Positions 9,291 to 16,633 of a stretch of 64,000 nucleotides of DNA are shown here, one piece after another (the first letter of the stretch is position 1; every line of letters starts with the position of its first letter). The DNA is from Denitrobacterium detoxificans (GTDB lineage: Bacteria > Actinomycetota > Coriobacteriia > Coriobacteriales > Eggerthellaceae). Under the pieces are notes generated by a model. It was given only the letters and a program-made list of their open reading frames with translations. It did no database searches and was not told the DNA's origin. The stretch spans positions 1 through 64,000 of the forward strand of contig NZ_SUUH01000003.1 of the NCBI RefSeq assembly GCF_015062615.1. Direction: 5' to 3'. The translations under genes were made by a program, and so were the position numbers.

Positions 9291-9375
9291 CCCCGCGGGT
9301 GCCGGCCGCGCCCGGCGGGGCAACGTTCGGCTGCGCCTTCCGTTGCCCCTTCGGGTGCGGCCGGAACCCGCGGGA
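9291..9375. repeat. Long 35-bp imperfect hairpin
   Basis: Arms 9291-9325 and 9341-9375 with a 15-base loop form 30 Watson-Crick pairs, two G-U pairs and three mismatches. No T-run follows, and it lies past the groEL terminator. It is nested inside the 9122/9434 inverted repeat. Confidence 0.75.
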
Positions 9376-9508
9376 TTGCAGCGCGGGGGATGGTGTTCAG
9401 AGGGTGCCTCGTGCGGTACGCCGCCGGGCCCCGCTAGCGGGTACCGATCGGGTTGGCTTCCATCGGAGGACCGCTGCGAGCCGGGACCGCTCGCGGGGGT
9501 GACTCACG

Positions 9509-9592
9509 GGCGCGGACGCTTCGCTGCGCGCCCTGCCGCGACGGGGTTCCGCTCGCGCATGCGCACGGGCAATTAGCTTCGCTCTCGCCCTG
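9509..9592. repeat. GCTTCGCT hairpin repeat, copy A
   Basis: Contains a 24-base block (9518-9541) and a 17-base block (9576-9592) that recur exactly in copy B at 10035-10058 and 10083-10099. The first block sits in a GGGCGCG...CGCGCCC hairpin. Confidence 0.8.
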
Positions 9593-10025
9593 CTGTGAGA
9601 GGGTTTTGCTCGTGGTAGGGCCGCCCCCAAACGTTTTTTGACAGAATCGGGGGCTGTTTTGTAAAAAAATCGTCGTTCTGAACGTATTTCTTTGCGATTT
9701 TGCCTCTTTGAGGGGGCGAACGGAGCTAGTTGGCGCTTTTGCTTTGACGTTGTCTCAGGTCGGCTTCCTCCATGCCCGAGGTTGAATGCTGGCGAATGTC
9801 CAGAACGGCAAAATTTTTACATTTTGTCGGCCGAATTTGCCCATTTCGACTCGAAAGCGGTTTGGAGCGCTAGAAAACGGGGCCGCACGCGGTTTTGACG
9901 CTAATTGCTGCTCTCCCAGCGTGAACGAGGGCCGAATCCGTGTTCACGGAACGGGCTCTCGGAATGCGGGGAGTTGCTGTGAGTAAAGCTCCGACCCCTG
10001 CTCACGTGCGGTTGGGGTTGCCGTA

Positions 10026-10099
10026 CGGGCGCTCGCTTCGCTGCGCGCCCTGCCGCGAGTGGGTGCCCCTCGCGGGCGATTCGCTTCGCTCTCGCCCTG
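10026..10099. repeat. GCTTCGCT hairpin repeat, copy B
   Basis: Second copy of the element at 9509-9592, in the same orientation, with a shorter distance between its two conserved blocks (48 against 58 bases). Both blocks lie in hairpins: GGGCGC...GCGCCC and GGGCGA...TCGCCC. It ends just before the promoter of the next gene. Confidence 0.8.
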
Positions 10100-10113
10100 A
10101 TGTGGGCGTGGGA

Positions 10114-10119
10114 TACAAT
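10114..10119 (+). promoter_or_regulatory. Possible -10 box (TACAAT) of methyltransferase gene
   Basis: TACAAT with no recognisable -35 box. Transcription from it would begin near 10126, which favours the ATG at 10154 over in-frame codons further upstream. Confidence 0.45.
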
Positions 10120-10153
10120 GAGGGCGAAGGATGTTGTTGGATTGGATGGTTGC

Positions 10154-10993
10154 ATGAACGTTATTGAGGTTGAAACGCTGGAAGATGAGAGGCTCGCGGT
10201 TTTTGCGCGGCTGACAGAGGCGCAGCTGAGGAATAGGCTGGAGCCAGAAAAGGGCATCTTCATTGCGGAATCGCCCAAGGTTATTAGAAGGGCGCTTGAT
10301 GCGGGCATGCAGCCGCTTTCGTACTTGATGGAGCATAAGTGGCTCGACGAGGTGCGCGAAATGGTGGAGGCACATCCCGCTGAAGATGGTGGGGAAGTGC
10401 CGGTGTTCACGGGGTCTCGTGAGGTATTGGCGCAGCTTACGGGCTTCGAGCTCACGCGTGGCGTGTTGTGTGCCATGCGTCGTCCGCAGCTGCCTTCGGT
10501 GGAGGAACTGCTTGCGCAAACGAATGCGCGTCGGGTTGCGGTGCTCGAGGGCATCGTGGACCACACGAATGTGGGCGCCATGTTCCGCAGCGCTGCCGCG
10601 TTGGGCGTGGACGCGGTGCTCGTAACGCCCACGTGTTGCGATCCGCTGTATCGTCGTGCCGTGCGCGTTTCCATGGGCACGGTGTTCCAGGTGCCGTGGA
10701 CGCGCATTGGCGAAAGCGTACATGATTGGCCCGATGCGGGGCTCGAACGCCTGCATGCATGCGGCTTCAAGACAGCAGCTATGGCCCTTTCCGATAATTC
10801 GGTATCCATCAAGGACGAAGCGGTGAATGCGGAAGAGAAGCTTGCTATCGTGTTGGGCACGGAAGGCGATGGGCTTAGCCCGCGAACCATTGCGCAGTGC
10901 GATTACACGGTGCGCATTCCCATGCGTCACGGCGTCGATAGCCTGAACGTTGCCGCGGCAAGCGCGGTGGCGTTTTACCAGCTCGTGGGGTAG
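10154..10993 (+). CDS. TrmH/SpoU-family RNA 2'-O-methyltransferase
   Basis: 279 residues. The N-terminal part resembles the substrate-binding region of SpoU enzymes (IAESPKVIRRALDAG). The C-terminal SPOUT domain has the three family motifs: VDHTNVGAMFRSAAALG, an IVLGTEGDGL segment, and the SAM-knot IPMRHGVDSLNVAAASAV. It uses S-adenosylmethionine to methylate a ribose in tRNA or rRNA; the exact target cannot be read. An upstream in-frame ATG at 10118 overlaps the -10 box, so 10154 was chosen, though its ribosome site is weak. It appears to be a single-gene unit. Confidence 0.88.
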   Translation: MNVIEVETLEDERLAVFARLTEAQLRNRLEPEKGIFIAESPKVIRRALDAGMQPLSYLMEHKWLDEVREMVEAHPAEDGGEVPVFTGSREVLAQLTGFELTRGVLCAMRRPQLPSVEELLAQTNARRVAVLEGIVDHTNVGAMFRSAAALGVDAVLVTPTCCDPLYRRAVRVSMGTVFQVPWTRIGESVHDWPDAGLERLHACGFKTAAMALSDNSVSIKDEAVNAEEKLAIVLGTEGDGLSPRTIAQCDYTVRIPMRHGVDSLNVAAASAVAFYQLVG

Positions 10994-11067
10994 GGGCGGC
11001 TTTCCCCTGCGCTATCGGGTCTTCCGTGCGCGCGAAATATGAGCATATGTGCAGGTGACACACTGTA

Positions 11068-11080
11068 TCCATAGTATGGA
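11068..11080. promoter_or_regulatory. Palindrome TCCATAGTATGGA before permease gene
   Basis: Perfect 6-1-6 inverted repeat about 40 bp upstream of the permease ATG. It shares its 11-base core with the palindrome ahead of the sensor kinase at 4835-4847. Confidence 0.35.
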
Positions 11081-11120
11081 AACGCTAACGGTGCCTTAGA
11101 CGAACGGATAGAATGCGCGC

Positions 11121-11999
11121 ATGGAATTCTTTATCGACATCTTCAACGACGCGCTCATCGACACGCTCAAGCTCGTGCCGTTCCTGTTCGTTACGTATTG
11201 GGTCATGGAGCTTATCGAGCATATGGCCAGCGACAAGAGCCGTGCCGCCATCGAACGCGCGGGGCATGCGGGTCCCCTGGTAGGCGCTCTGTTGGGCGCG
11301 CTGCCGCAATGCGGCTTCTCCGCGGCGGCCTCCACGCTGTACGCGGGGCGCGTCATCACTGTGGGAACGCTCATTGCCGTGTTCCTGTCCACCTCCGACG
11401 AGATGCTGCCCATCTTTATCGCCGAGCAGGTCGACCCCATTCGCATCGTGCAGATCATCGGCCTGAAAGCCCTCATCGGCGTCATCATGGGCTTCGTCTT
11501 CGACCTCATCGTGCGTCTTACGCATCGTGCGGGTGATGGCAAGCCGCACATCGACGAGCTCTGCGAGCACGATCATTGCCATTGCGACGACGAAGAGGAG
11601 CATCATAGCCCCTTGCGTAGCGCCGTGCATCACACGTTGCAGGTAACGCTGTTCATCTTCCTCATCTCGCTCGTGTTAGGCGGTGCCATCGAATGGGTGG
11701 GCGAGGAGGCCATCGCTTCGTTCATGCAGGTGCATCCTACGCTGTCGGTCATTGCGGCATCCATTGTGGGCCTCATTCCCAACTGCGGCGCAAGCGTCGT
11801 GCTCACCGAGCTGTATCTGGAAGGCACGCTCTCATTTGGCGCTGCCATGGGCGGCTTGCTCGTTTCCGCGGGAATTGGCCTGCTCGTGCTGGTGCGCACG
11901 AATCGACATGTGAAGCAAAACCTCACCATCATTGGCGGCTTGTTCCTTACGGGCGTTATCTGGGGTTGGCTGCTGCAGTTGCTGGGCGTGGCGCTGTAA
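11121..11999 (+). CDS. Putative metal efflux permease (ArsP_2-like)
   Basis: 292 residues, polytopic. Two related halves each carry a cysteine-glycine motif: LPQCGFSAAAS near 61-71 and IPNCGASVVL near 219. Between them is a His/Cys/acid-rich cytoplasmic-type loop, about 148-172, with HDHCHCDDEEEHH. This architecture matches the putative heavy-metal or manganese exporter family (PF11449, once named arsenic efflux). The loop looks built to bind divalent metal. The substrate is unproven: manganese is suggested for relatives, and no arsenic genes are nearby. The leader region carries a palindrome that may be an operator. Confidence 0.78.
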   Translation: MEFFIDIFNDALIDTLKLVPFLFVTYWVMELIEHMASDKSRAAIERAGHAGPLVGALLGALPQCGFSAAASTLYAGRVITVGTLIAVFLSTSDEMLPIFIAEQVDPIRIVQIIGLKALIGVIMGFVFDLIVRLTHRAGDGKPHIDELCEHDHCHCDDEEEHHSPLRSAVHHTLQVTLFIFLISLVLGGAIEWVGEEAIASFMQVHPTLSVIAASIVGLIPNCGASVVLTELYLEGTLSFGAAMGGLLVSAGIGLLVLVRTNRHVKQNLTIIGGLFLTGVIWGWLLQLLGVAL

Positions 12000-12316
12000 C
12001 ACAGCCGTCCGTTCGGGCTACTTCGCCCGCCGTGCTGGGCTTCGCAAAACTCAGTTACGAGCAGGGAAAACCTTATTGCGAAAACTTGGCAACATCTATC
12101 TTCGAATGTGATAACATGCACGCCGCAGACTATAGCCCCAATCATTCTGCGCACGGGCAAGTCGGTCTGCGAATTCTGCTGCTTGCCTAGAGGCGTCTCA
12201 TCGAGTCGTCCCGTTCGTGCGCCCATTTCCCAAATAAGCGTTCTCGTATCGAGTCGCTCATGCGTCGTCTCTTCGGAAGCAACACCGTCGTTAGGCATTC
12301 TGAAGAAAGGTGTCAC
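12000..12316. other. Intergenic region with long leader before yedE
   Basis: No gene seen. It has a small GGGC-TACTTC-GCCC hairpin near 12017-12030 and a plausible promoter at 12086-12114. A transcribed leader of about 190 bases would contain a short stem (GGCAAG/CTTGCC, about 12157-12187). I do not recognise a known riboswitch. Confidence 0.4.
12086..12114 (+). promoter_or_regulatory. Possible yedE promoter
   Basis: TTGGCA (12086-12091), 17-base spacer, TGATAA (12109-12114). The -35 is good and the -10 moderate. Confidence 0.4.
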
Positions 12317-13417
12317 ATGGAGTTTCTCAATTCTAAGAAGGGGCTTGCCATCGTTGGCGTGCTCGTGGGTGCGCTCATTGCCACGCTCGCGTTCTTCGGC
12401 AACCCTTCGAACATGGCCGTTTGCGCCGCGTGCTTCATCCGCGATATGGCGGGCTCCCTGAAGCTGCATTCGGCTGCTCCCGTGCAGTATTTCCGCCCCG
12501 AAATCGTGGGCTTCGTGGTGGGCTCGTTCCTGATTGCCCTGGCCACGAAGGAATTCCGCTCCACGGCTGGCTCTTCGCCCATGGTCCGCTTCATTCTGGG
12601 CTTCATCATGATGATTGGCGCCCTGATTTTCCTGGGCTGCCCGCTGCGCATGGTCATCCGCATGGCTGCCGGTGACCTGAACGCCTGGGTGGGCCTCATT
12701 GGCCTGGCCGCTGGCGCCATCACGGGTGCCCTGTTCCTGAAGCGCGGCTTCTCGCTGGGCCGCGAAACCGACACGGGCAAGGTGTCCGGCGCCGTGCTCC
12801 CCATTGTGCTCGTTGTGCTGCTCATCATCAGCGTCACGACCACCGTGTTCGCTGCGAGTACCGAAGGCCCCGGCTCCAAGCATGCTCCCGTTGCCATCGC
12901 CCTGATTGTCGCTCTTATCATTGGCGCCCTGGCTCAGAAGACGCGCATCTGCTTCGTGGGCGGCATCCGCAACCTGTTCCTCATGAAGGACTTCACGCTG
13001 CTCATTCCCATCGTGGGCATTTTCGTGGCTATGCTCGTCTACAGCATCGCTACGGGTAACTTCAAGCCCAGCTTCGATGGCCAGCCCATCGCCCATTCCC
13101 AGCACCTGTGGAACATCCTGGGCCTGTACGCCGTGGGCTTTGGCGGCGTACTCGCTGGTGGCTGCCCGCTGCGTCAGATGGTCCTGGCTGGTCAGGGCTC
13201 TGCCGACGCTGCGGTCACGTTCCTGGGTATGCTCGTTGGCGCTGCCTTCGCTCACAACTTCGGCCTTGCCGGCGTTGCCGCGAGCGCCGCTACCGACACC
13301 ACGGCTGCCGTGGCCGGTGGTCCTTCTACCGCGGGTCAGATCGTGCTGGTGTGCTCCATTGCCGTGCTGTTCGTGATCGCCCTAACCAATCTGCGTCGCA
13401 AGAAGGTTGGCAAATAA
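12317..13417 (+). CDS. yedE: YedE-family selenium/sulfur membrane transporter
   Basis: 366 residues with about ten transmembrane helices in two repeats of the YeeE/YedE fold. Each half carries the family's conserved cysteine signature: GCPLRMVIRM near residue 104 and GGCPLRQMVLAGQG near 287. Other cysteines lie in an early CAACF segment and in RICFVGGIRN. YeeE relatives import thiosulfate, while YedE (FdhT) is linked by genome context to selenium metabolism. The ATG at 12317 was chosen over an upstream in-frame ATG because AAGAAAGG sits 7-8 bases before it. The next two genes, a TusA-like protein and DUF3343, complete the usual selenium-linked set. Confidence 0.88.
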   Translation: MEFLNSKKGLAIVGVLVGALIATLAFFGNPSNMAVCAACFIRDMAGSLKLHSAAPVQYFRPEIVGFVVGSFLIALATKEFRSTAGSSPMVRFILGFIMMIGALIFLGCPLRMVIRMAAGDLNAWVGLIGLAAGAITGALFLKRGFSLGRETDTGKVSGAVLPIVLVVLLIISVTTTVFAASTEGPGSKHAPVAIALIVALIIGALAQKTRICFVGGIRNLFLMKDFTLLIPIVGIFVAMLVYSIATGNFKPSFDGQPIAHSQHLWNILGLYAVGFGGVLAGGCPLRQMVLAGQGSADAAVTFLGMLVGAAFAHNFGLAGVAASAATDTTAAVAGGPSTAGQIVLVCSIAVLFVIALTNLRRKKVGK

Positions 13418-13460
13418 GCTCGCTTGCGATTCAATGAGTACCCTGTAGAAAGGAAGCATC

Positions 13461-13667
13461 ATGCATGAAGTAGATGCCCGCGGCCTGTCGTGCCCCGAGC
13501 CTGCCCTTATGACTGTCGAAGCCATCAACGAGTTCCCGAACGAGCCCTTCCGCGTTTTGGTGAGCAATGCCACCTCGAAGCAGAATGTGGTGGAAATCCT
13601 CACGAAGCGTGGTCGCACGCCCCAGGTTTCCCAGGATGGCCTCGATTTCGTGATCGACGTCAAATAA
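13461..13667 (+). CDS. TusA/YedF-like sulfur carrier protein
   Basis: 68 residues, a single SirA/TusA domain. The active motif GLSCPEPAL supplies the persulfide (or perselenide) cysteine near residue 11. TusA proteins pass activated sulfur between enzymes in the cytoplasm. The YedF version, found beside YedE, is thought to serve selenium. Here the protein lacks the second, DsrE-like domain of long YedF proteins. An AGAAAGGAAG ribosome site precedes the ATG. It lies between yedE and a DUF3343 gene. Confidence 0.88.
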   Translation: MHEVDARGLSCPEPALMTVEAINEFPNEPFRVLVSNATSKQNVVEILTKRGRTPQVSQDGLDFVIDVK

Positions 13668-13674
13668 CCAGTTC

Positions 13675-13926
13675 ATGCGATTGTTCTCTGGCAAAACCGA
13701 GACGGCGCTCGTCGTGGCATTCGATTCCACGGCGAGCGCATTCGCATTTTCCGATGCGGCTGGTCAGGCTGGCATCGAAGGCCGTCTGGTCCCCACGCCG
13801 CGTTCTCTTTCCGCGGGTTGCGGCATGGCCTGGCGCGGCGCTCCTGCTTCACGCGAACGCGTGGAATCCCTTTTGGCTGACGAGGGCATCGACGACGCCC
13901 GCATAGCCCTTCTCCCATTGAAATAG
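13675..13926 (+). CDS. DUF3343 putative Se/S carrier protein
   Basis: 83 residues, matching the small DUF3343 family. A conserved cysteine sits in SAGCGMAWR near residue 49, consistent with a carrier of sulfur or selenium next to YedE and TusA-like proteins. The gene begins 7 bases after the preceding stop, with no clear ribosome site of its own, so translation is probably coupled. The function is proposed from context; no biochemistry is assumed. Confidence 0.8.
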   Translation: MRLFSGKTETALVVAFDSTASAFAFSDAAGQAGIEGRLVPTPRSLSAGCGMAWRGAPASRERVESLLADEGIDDARIALLPLK

Positions 13927-14171
13927 CCCATTTGGGCGTTTCTTCATCCTTTTGCGCTCTTTGCCTTAAATCGCTTTACGTGGCTAATTCCTAGCGGTAA
14001 GGTACGCAGCCGTCGGGAATTTCTGCACCCGACATTCTTCGGCGCCTTACGCGCTTCGCGCGTACGTGTCGCCTTCATCTCATTCTGCATGTGTTTCATC
14101 CATTCTGCTTGCGCCTAATCCAGGTGCTTGGCCCGCTTATGCCCTTGGCATAGTGCAGGAACGAGGTATCT
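13927..14171 (+). other. Structured leader before amino acid transporter genes
   Basis: Two neat hairpins are visible: GTCGGG/CCCGAC (14012-14017 with 14028-14033) and ACGCGC-TTC-GCGCGT (14049-14063), the latter within a wider GGCG...CGCC pair. A short GCCCA/TGGGC hairpin at 13926-13937, followed by T-rich sequence, may end the upstream cluster. No known riboswitch is recognised. Confidence 0.35.
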
Positions 14172-14837
14172 GTGAAGTTCAATTGGGAATACTTTTTCCA
14201 AACGCTGCCCGAAGTGGCGAGCAAACTTGACGTTACGTTGGGGCTCACCTTGGCCGCAGCGTTCTTCTCGCTGTTGCTTGGCATTGTGTTTGCCCTAATC
14301 GCGTACTATAAAGTGCCCGTGCTCAGCCAGCTTCTGAAAGTATGGAGCAGCTTCATGCGCGGTACGCCCGCCATCGCCCAGTTGTTCTTCTTCTACTACG
14401 GCCTTGCGAATGTGAGTTCGGTAATCTTGCAGATGTCCCCGCTGGTCGCGGTCGCCGTCATCATGAGCTTGCATATGAGCTGCTTCATGGGCGAATCCAT
14501 CCGCGCAGCGCTTATCTCCGTTGACGACGGCCAACGCGATGCCGCGAAGGCGTTTGGCATGACGGGCTTCCAAATGACGGTGCGCGTGGTGTTGCCCCAG
14601 GCCATTCGCGTTGCCCTGCCGCCGCTGTTCAACGACCTCATCAGCTTGTTCAAGCTTTCCTCGCTCGCTTATCTGGTTGGCCTGCGCGACGTTATGGGTG
14701 CAGCCAAGATCGAGGCGAACAATACCTATCAGTTTTTCGAGTGCTACGCCTGCGTCATCGTGGTGTACTGGGCCATCAGCCTGGTGCTCATGGGCATCCA
14801 GAAGATTCTGGAAAAGCGCTGCTCCGAAGCGTACTAG
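14172..14837 (+). CDS. Polar amino acid ABC transporter permease
   Basis: 221 residues with five to six transmembrane helices. It belongs to the His/Glu/Gln/Arg/opine permease family: the EAA loop, which couples to the ATPase, reads DGQRDAAKAFGMTGFQ near residue 117-132. The GTG start follows an AGGAACGAGG region. The binding protein and ATPase genes follow, so a full importer is encoded. A transporter with one permease probably works as a homodimer. The substrate is not readable; cystine or polar amino acids are usual. Confidence 0.88.
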   Translation: MKFNWEYFFQTLPEVASKLDVTLGLTLAAAFFSLLLGIVFALIAYYKVPVLSQLLKVWSSFMRGTPAIAQLFFFYYGLANVSSVILQMSPLVAVAVIMSLHMSCFMGESIRAALISVDDGQRDAAKAFGMTGFQMTVRVVLPQAIRVALPPLFNDLISLFKLSSLAYLVGLRDVMGAAKIEANNTYQFFECYACVIVVYWAISLVLMGIQKILEKRCSEAY

Positions 14838-14906
14838 CACCATCTACGGGTACACGCAGCATTCGCTGCTATATCGCACGTGTAAGTTGTAACGGAAGGG
14901 ATGTAC

Positions 14907-15752
14907 ATGCAACGACGTGATTTTCTTAAGCTGAGCGCAATTGCCACGGCCTCCTGCCTGGGCACCGGTTTCATCATGACGGGTTGCTCTAACGGCTCCT
15001 CTGATTCCGGCTCCTCTTCGAGCGACGGCTCCAGCCGCACCGTTCGCATTGCCACCATGGGCAATGGCGAGCCTTATTCCCTGGTTGACGACAGCGGCAA
15101 CTGGACGGGTATGGAAGCCGACATGTGGGCCGAGGTAGAGAAACGCACGGGTTGGACCATCGACATGGAAGCCGCCGGCGACGCATCCAGCGTGTTCGGC
15201 GACTTGGCAAGCAGCCGCGTCGACGTTGCTGCCAACTGCTACGCCATCACCGAGAAGCGCCTGGAGACCTACATCGCCTGCGACCCCATCTACGCCGACG
15301 CCCAGGTTGTCATCGTGCAGCCCGACAGCCCCTACCAGACGCTGGAAGACCTGCGCGGCGCTACCATCGGCGTAACGAGCGGCCAGGCTGCCCAGAGCAC
15401 CATCGAGTCGCTGGCTCCCCAGTACGACTGGGAGATCGTGACGTACGAGGACTCCACGGCTGGCTTCCAGGACTGCGCTCTTGGCCGCGTGGATTGCTAT
15501 GCCAATACGGTCACGAACATCGAGAAGGCCGAACGTGCCCAGGGCCTGGAGTTCCGCATGCTCGACGAGAAGCTGTTCGGCAACAACGTTTCTTGGTTCC
15601 TCATGCCCGCTGAAACCGAGCTGCGTGATGAACTGAACAAGGTCATTGCCGACATGCACGAAGACGGTACGCTGTCCACGCTGTGCGAGAAGTGGTTCTA
15701 CGAGGACCTCACCAAGCTCATCAGCACCGATTGGCTGACGGCCGACAAATAG
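14907..15752 (+). CDS. Amino acid ABC transporter substrate-binding lipoprotein, Tat-type signal
   Basis: 281 residues. The signal peptide begins MQRRDFLKLS, a twin-arginine pattern, and ends at an MTGC lipobox, so the protein is probably exported folded and then lipid-anchored. A Gly/Ser-rich linker precedes an SBP_bac_3 domain (RIATMGNGEPYSLVDDSGNWTG, split over about 47-70). Of two adjacent ATGs (14901, 14907), the second is 7 bases after GGAAGG and was chosen. The mature part has several cysteines, unusual for this family. It would deliver a small polar solute to the adjacent permease. Confidence 0.88.
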   Translation: MQRRDFLKLSAIATASCLGTGFIMTGCSNGSSDSGSSSSDGSSRTVRIATMGNGEPYSLVDDSGNWTGMEADMWAEVEKRTGWTIDMEAAGDASSVFGDLASSRVDVAANCYAITEKRLETYIACDPIYADAQVVIVQPDSPYQTLEDLRGATIGVTSGQAAQSTIESLAPQYDWEIVTYEDSTAGFQDCALGRVDCYANTVTNIEKAERAQGLEFRMLDEKLFGNNVSWFLMPAETELRDELNKVIADMHEDGTLSTLCEKWFYEDLTKLISTDWLTADK

Positions 15753-15793
15753 CCGCTGGCTTTTGCATGCACTGCAGTAGGAAGAAGACTCCC

Positions 15794-16600
15794 ATGATTA
15801 GCGTTAAGAACCTATCCAAGTCCTTCGGCGAAACCGAGGTTCTGAAGGACATCAACTTGGAAATCGGCGACGACGAGATCGTGGCCATCCTGGGTCCTTC
15901 GGGCACGGGCAAGTCTACGCTGCTGCGGTGCATGAACTATCTTTGCGAGCCCACTACGGGTACCGTTTCTATTGGTGACGTTACCGTGGATGCCGCGCAT
16001 CGCAAGCGTGCCGACGTGCGCGCCCTGCGCCGCAAGACGGCCATGGTGTTTCAGGACTACCATCTGTTCAAGAACAAGACGGCCGTGCAAAACGTCATGG
16101 AGGCCCTGGTCACCGTATGGAAGCGTCCCAAGGCCGAGGCGCGGGAAACCGCCATGGCGCTGCTGGAAAAGGTGGGCATGGCCGATCGCGCCGACTTCTA
16201 CCCCTCGAAGCTTTCGGGTGGCCAGCAGCAACGCGTGGCCATCGCTCGTGCGCTTGCGGTGCATCCGCAGGTGCTGCTGTTCGACGAGCCCACGAGTGCG
16301 CTCGACCCCGAGCTGGTGGGCGAGGTGCTGGCGACCATTCGCCAGCTGGCCCAGGAGCGTGATTTTGCCATGGTAATCGTCACACATGAGGTGGAATTCG
16401 CTCGTCAGGTGGCCGATCGCGTGATATTCATGGATGGAGGGTCCGTCGTTGCCGACGGAACTCCCGAGCAGATCATCGAGCATCCTTCCGACCCGCGTTT
16501 GCAGAAGTTCCTGTCGTACGTGAGTCGCGGAGGCGCTGCTCCCTCCAAGCAACCCGAGGCCGAGGTGGCACAGCCCACCTTCGCAACGGACGATTTCTAG
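15794..16600 (+). CDS. Amino acid ABC transporter ATP-binding protein
   Basis: 268 residues. Walker A GPSGTGKST is near residue 35, the Q-loop follows, the ABC signature LSGGQQQR is near 140, and Walker B VLLFDEPTSALDP follows. A non-conserved tail ends the protein. This is the GlnQ/HisP subtype that powers polar amino acid uptake with the two preceding genes. The start at 15794 gives the usual MISVKNLSKSFG beginning and has an AGGAAGAAG ribosome site; an upstream in-frame ATG would add unrelated residues. Confidence 0.93.
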   Translation: MISVKNLSKSFGETEVLKDINLEIGDDEIVAILGPSGTGKSTLLRCMNYLCEPTTGTVSIGDVTVDAAHRKRADVRALRRKTAMVFQDYHLFKNKTAVQNVMEALVTVWKRPKAEARETAMALLEKVGMADRADFYPSKLSGGQQQRVAIARALAVHPQVLLFDEPTSALDPELVGEVLATIRQLAQERDFAMVIVTHEVEFARQVADRVIFMDGGSVVADGTPEQIIEHPSDPRLQKFLSYVSRGGAAPSKQPEAEVAQPTFATDDF

Positions 16601-16608
16601 AGAGGAGG

Positions 16609-16632
16609 CGGAAGGCGCGGCCTTCCGTTTTT
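16609..16632 (+). terminator. Terminator-like hairpin between ribosome site and start codon
   Basis: CGGAAGGC-GCG-GCCTTCCG (16609-16627) is followed by five T's (16628-16632), and the ATG of the next gene is at 16634. The GAGGAGG ribosome site lies just upstream, at 16602-16608. By structure it is an intrinsic terminator, but its position suggests control of the downstream gene. Confidence 0.7.
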
Positions 16633-16633
16633 C

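Larger units (their letters stand above)
9122..9434. repeat. 30-bp inverted repeats flanking the groEL terminator region
   Basis: The left arm (9122-9151) and right arm (9404-9434) are reverse complements over 30 bases with a single one-base bulge. They enclose the groEL terminator and a second, 35-bp hairpin. No transposase or clear target duplication is visible. They could be the ends of a small non-autonomous element or a long-range RNA stem. Confidence 0.8.
9436..10113. other. Non-coding stretch with paired hairpin repeats
   Basis: I see no gene with coding character here. It starts and ends with GC-rich hairpin repeats (see 9509 and 10026). The middle, about 9610-9910, is clearly AT-richer than its surroundings and has homopolymer runs. 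A small inverted repeat, CGTGAAC/GTTCACG, lies near 9920-9948. The stretch could be a decayed mobile element or hold an unrecognised RNA. Confidence 0.5.

Noticed and set aside
9186..9898. Several short frames in the gap after groEL
   Set aside because: They overlap inverted repeats and the terminator, have arginine/glycine-rich random composition and lack ribosome sites.
12118..12190. Possible 24-codon leader peptide before yedE
   Set aside because: No ribosome site and no attenuator-type codon run; cysteines appear only in another frame.
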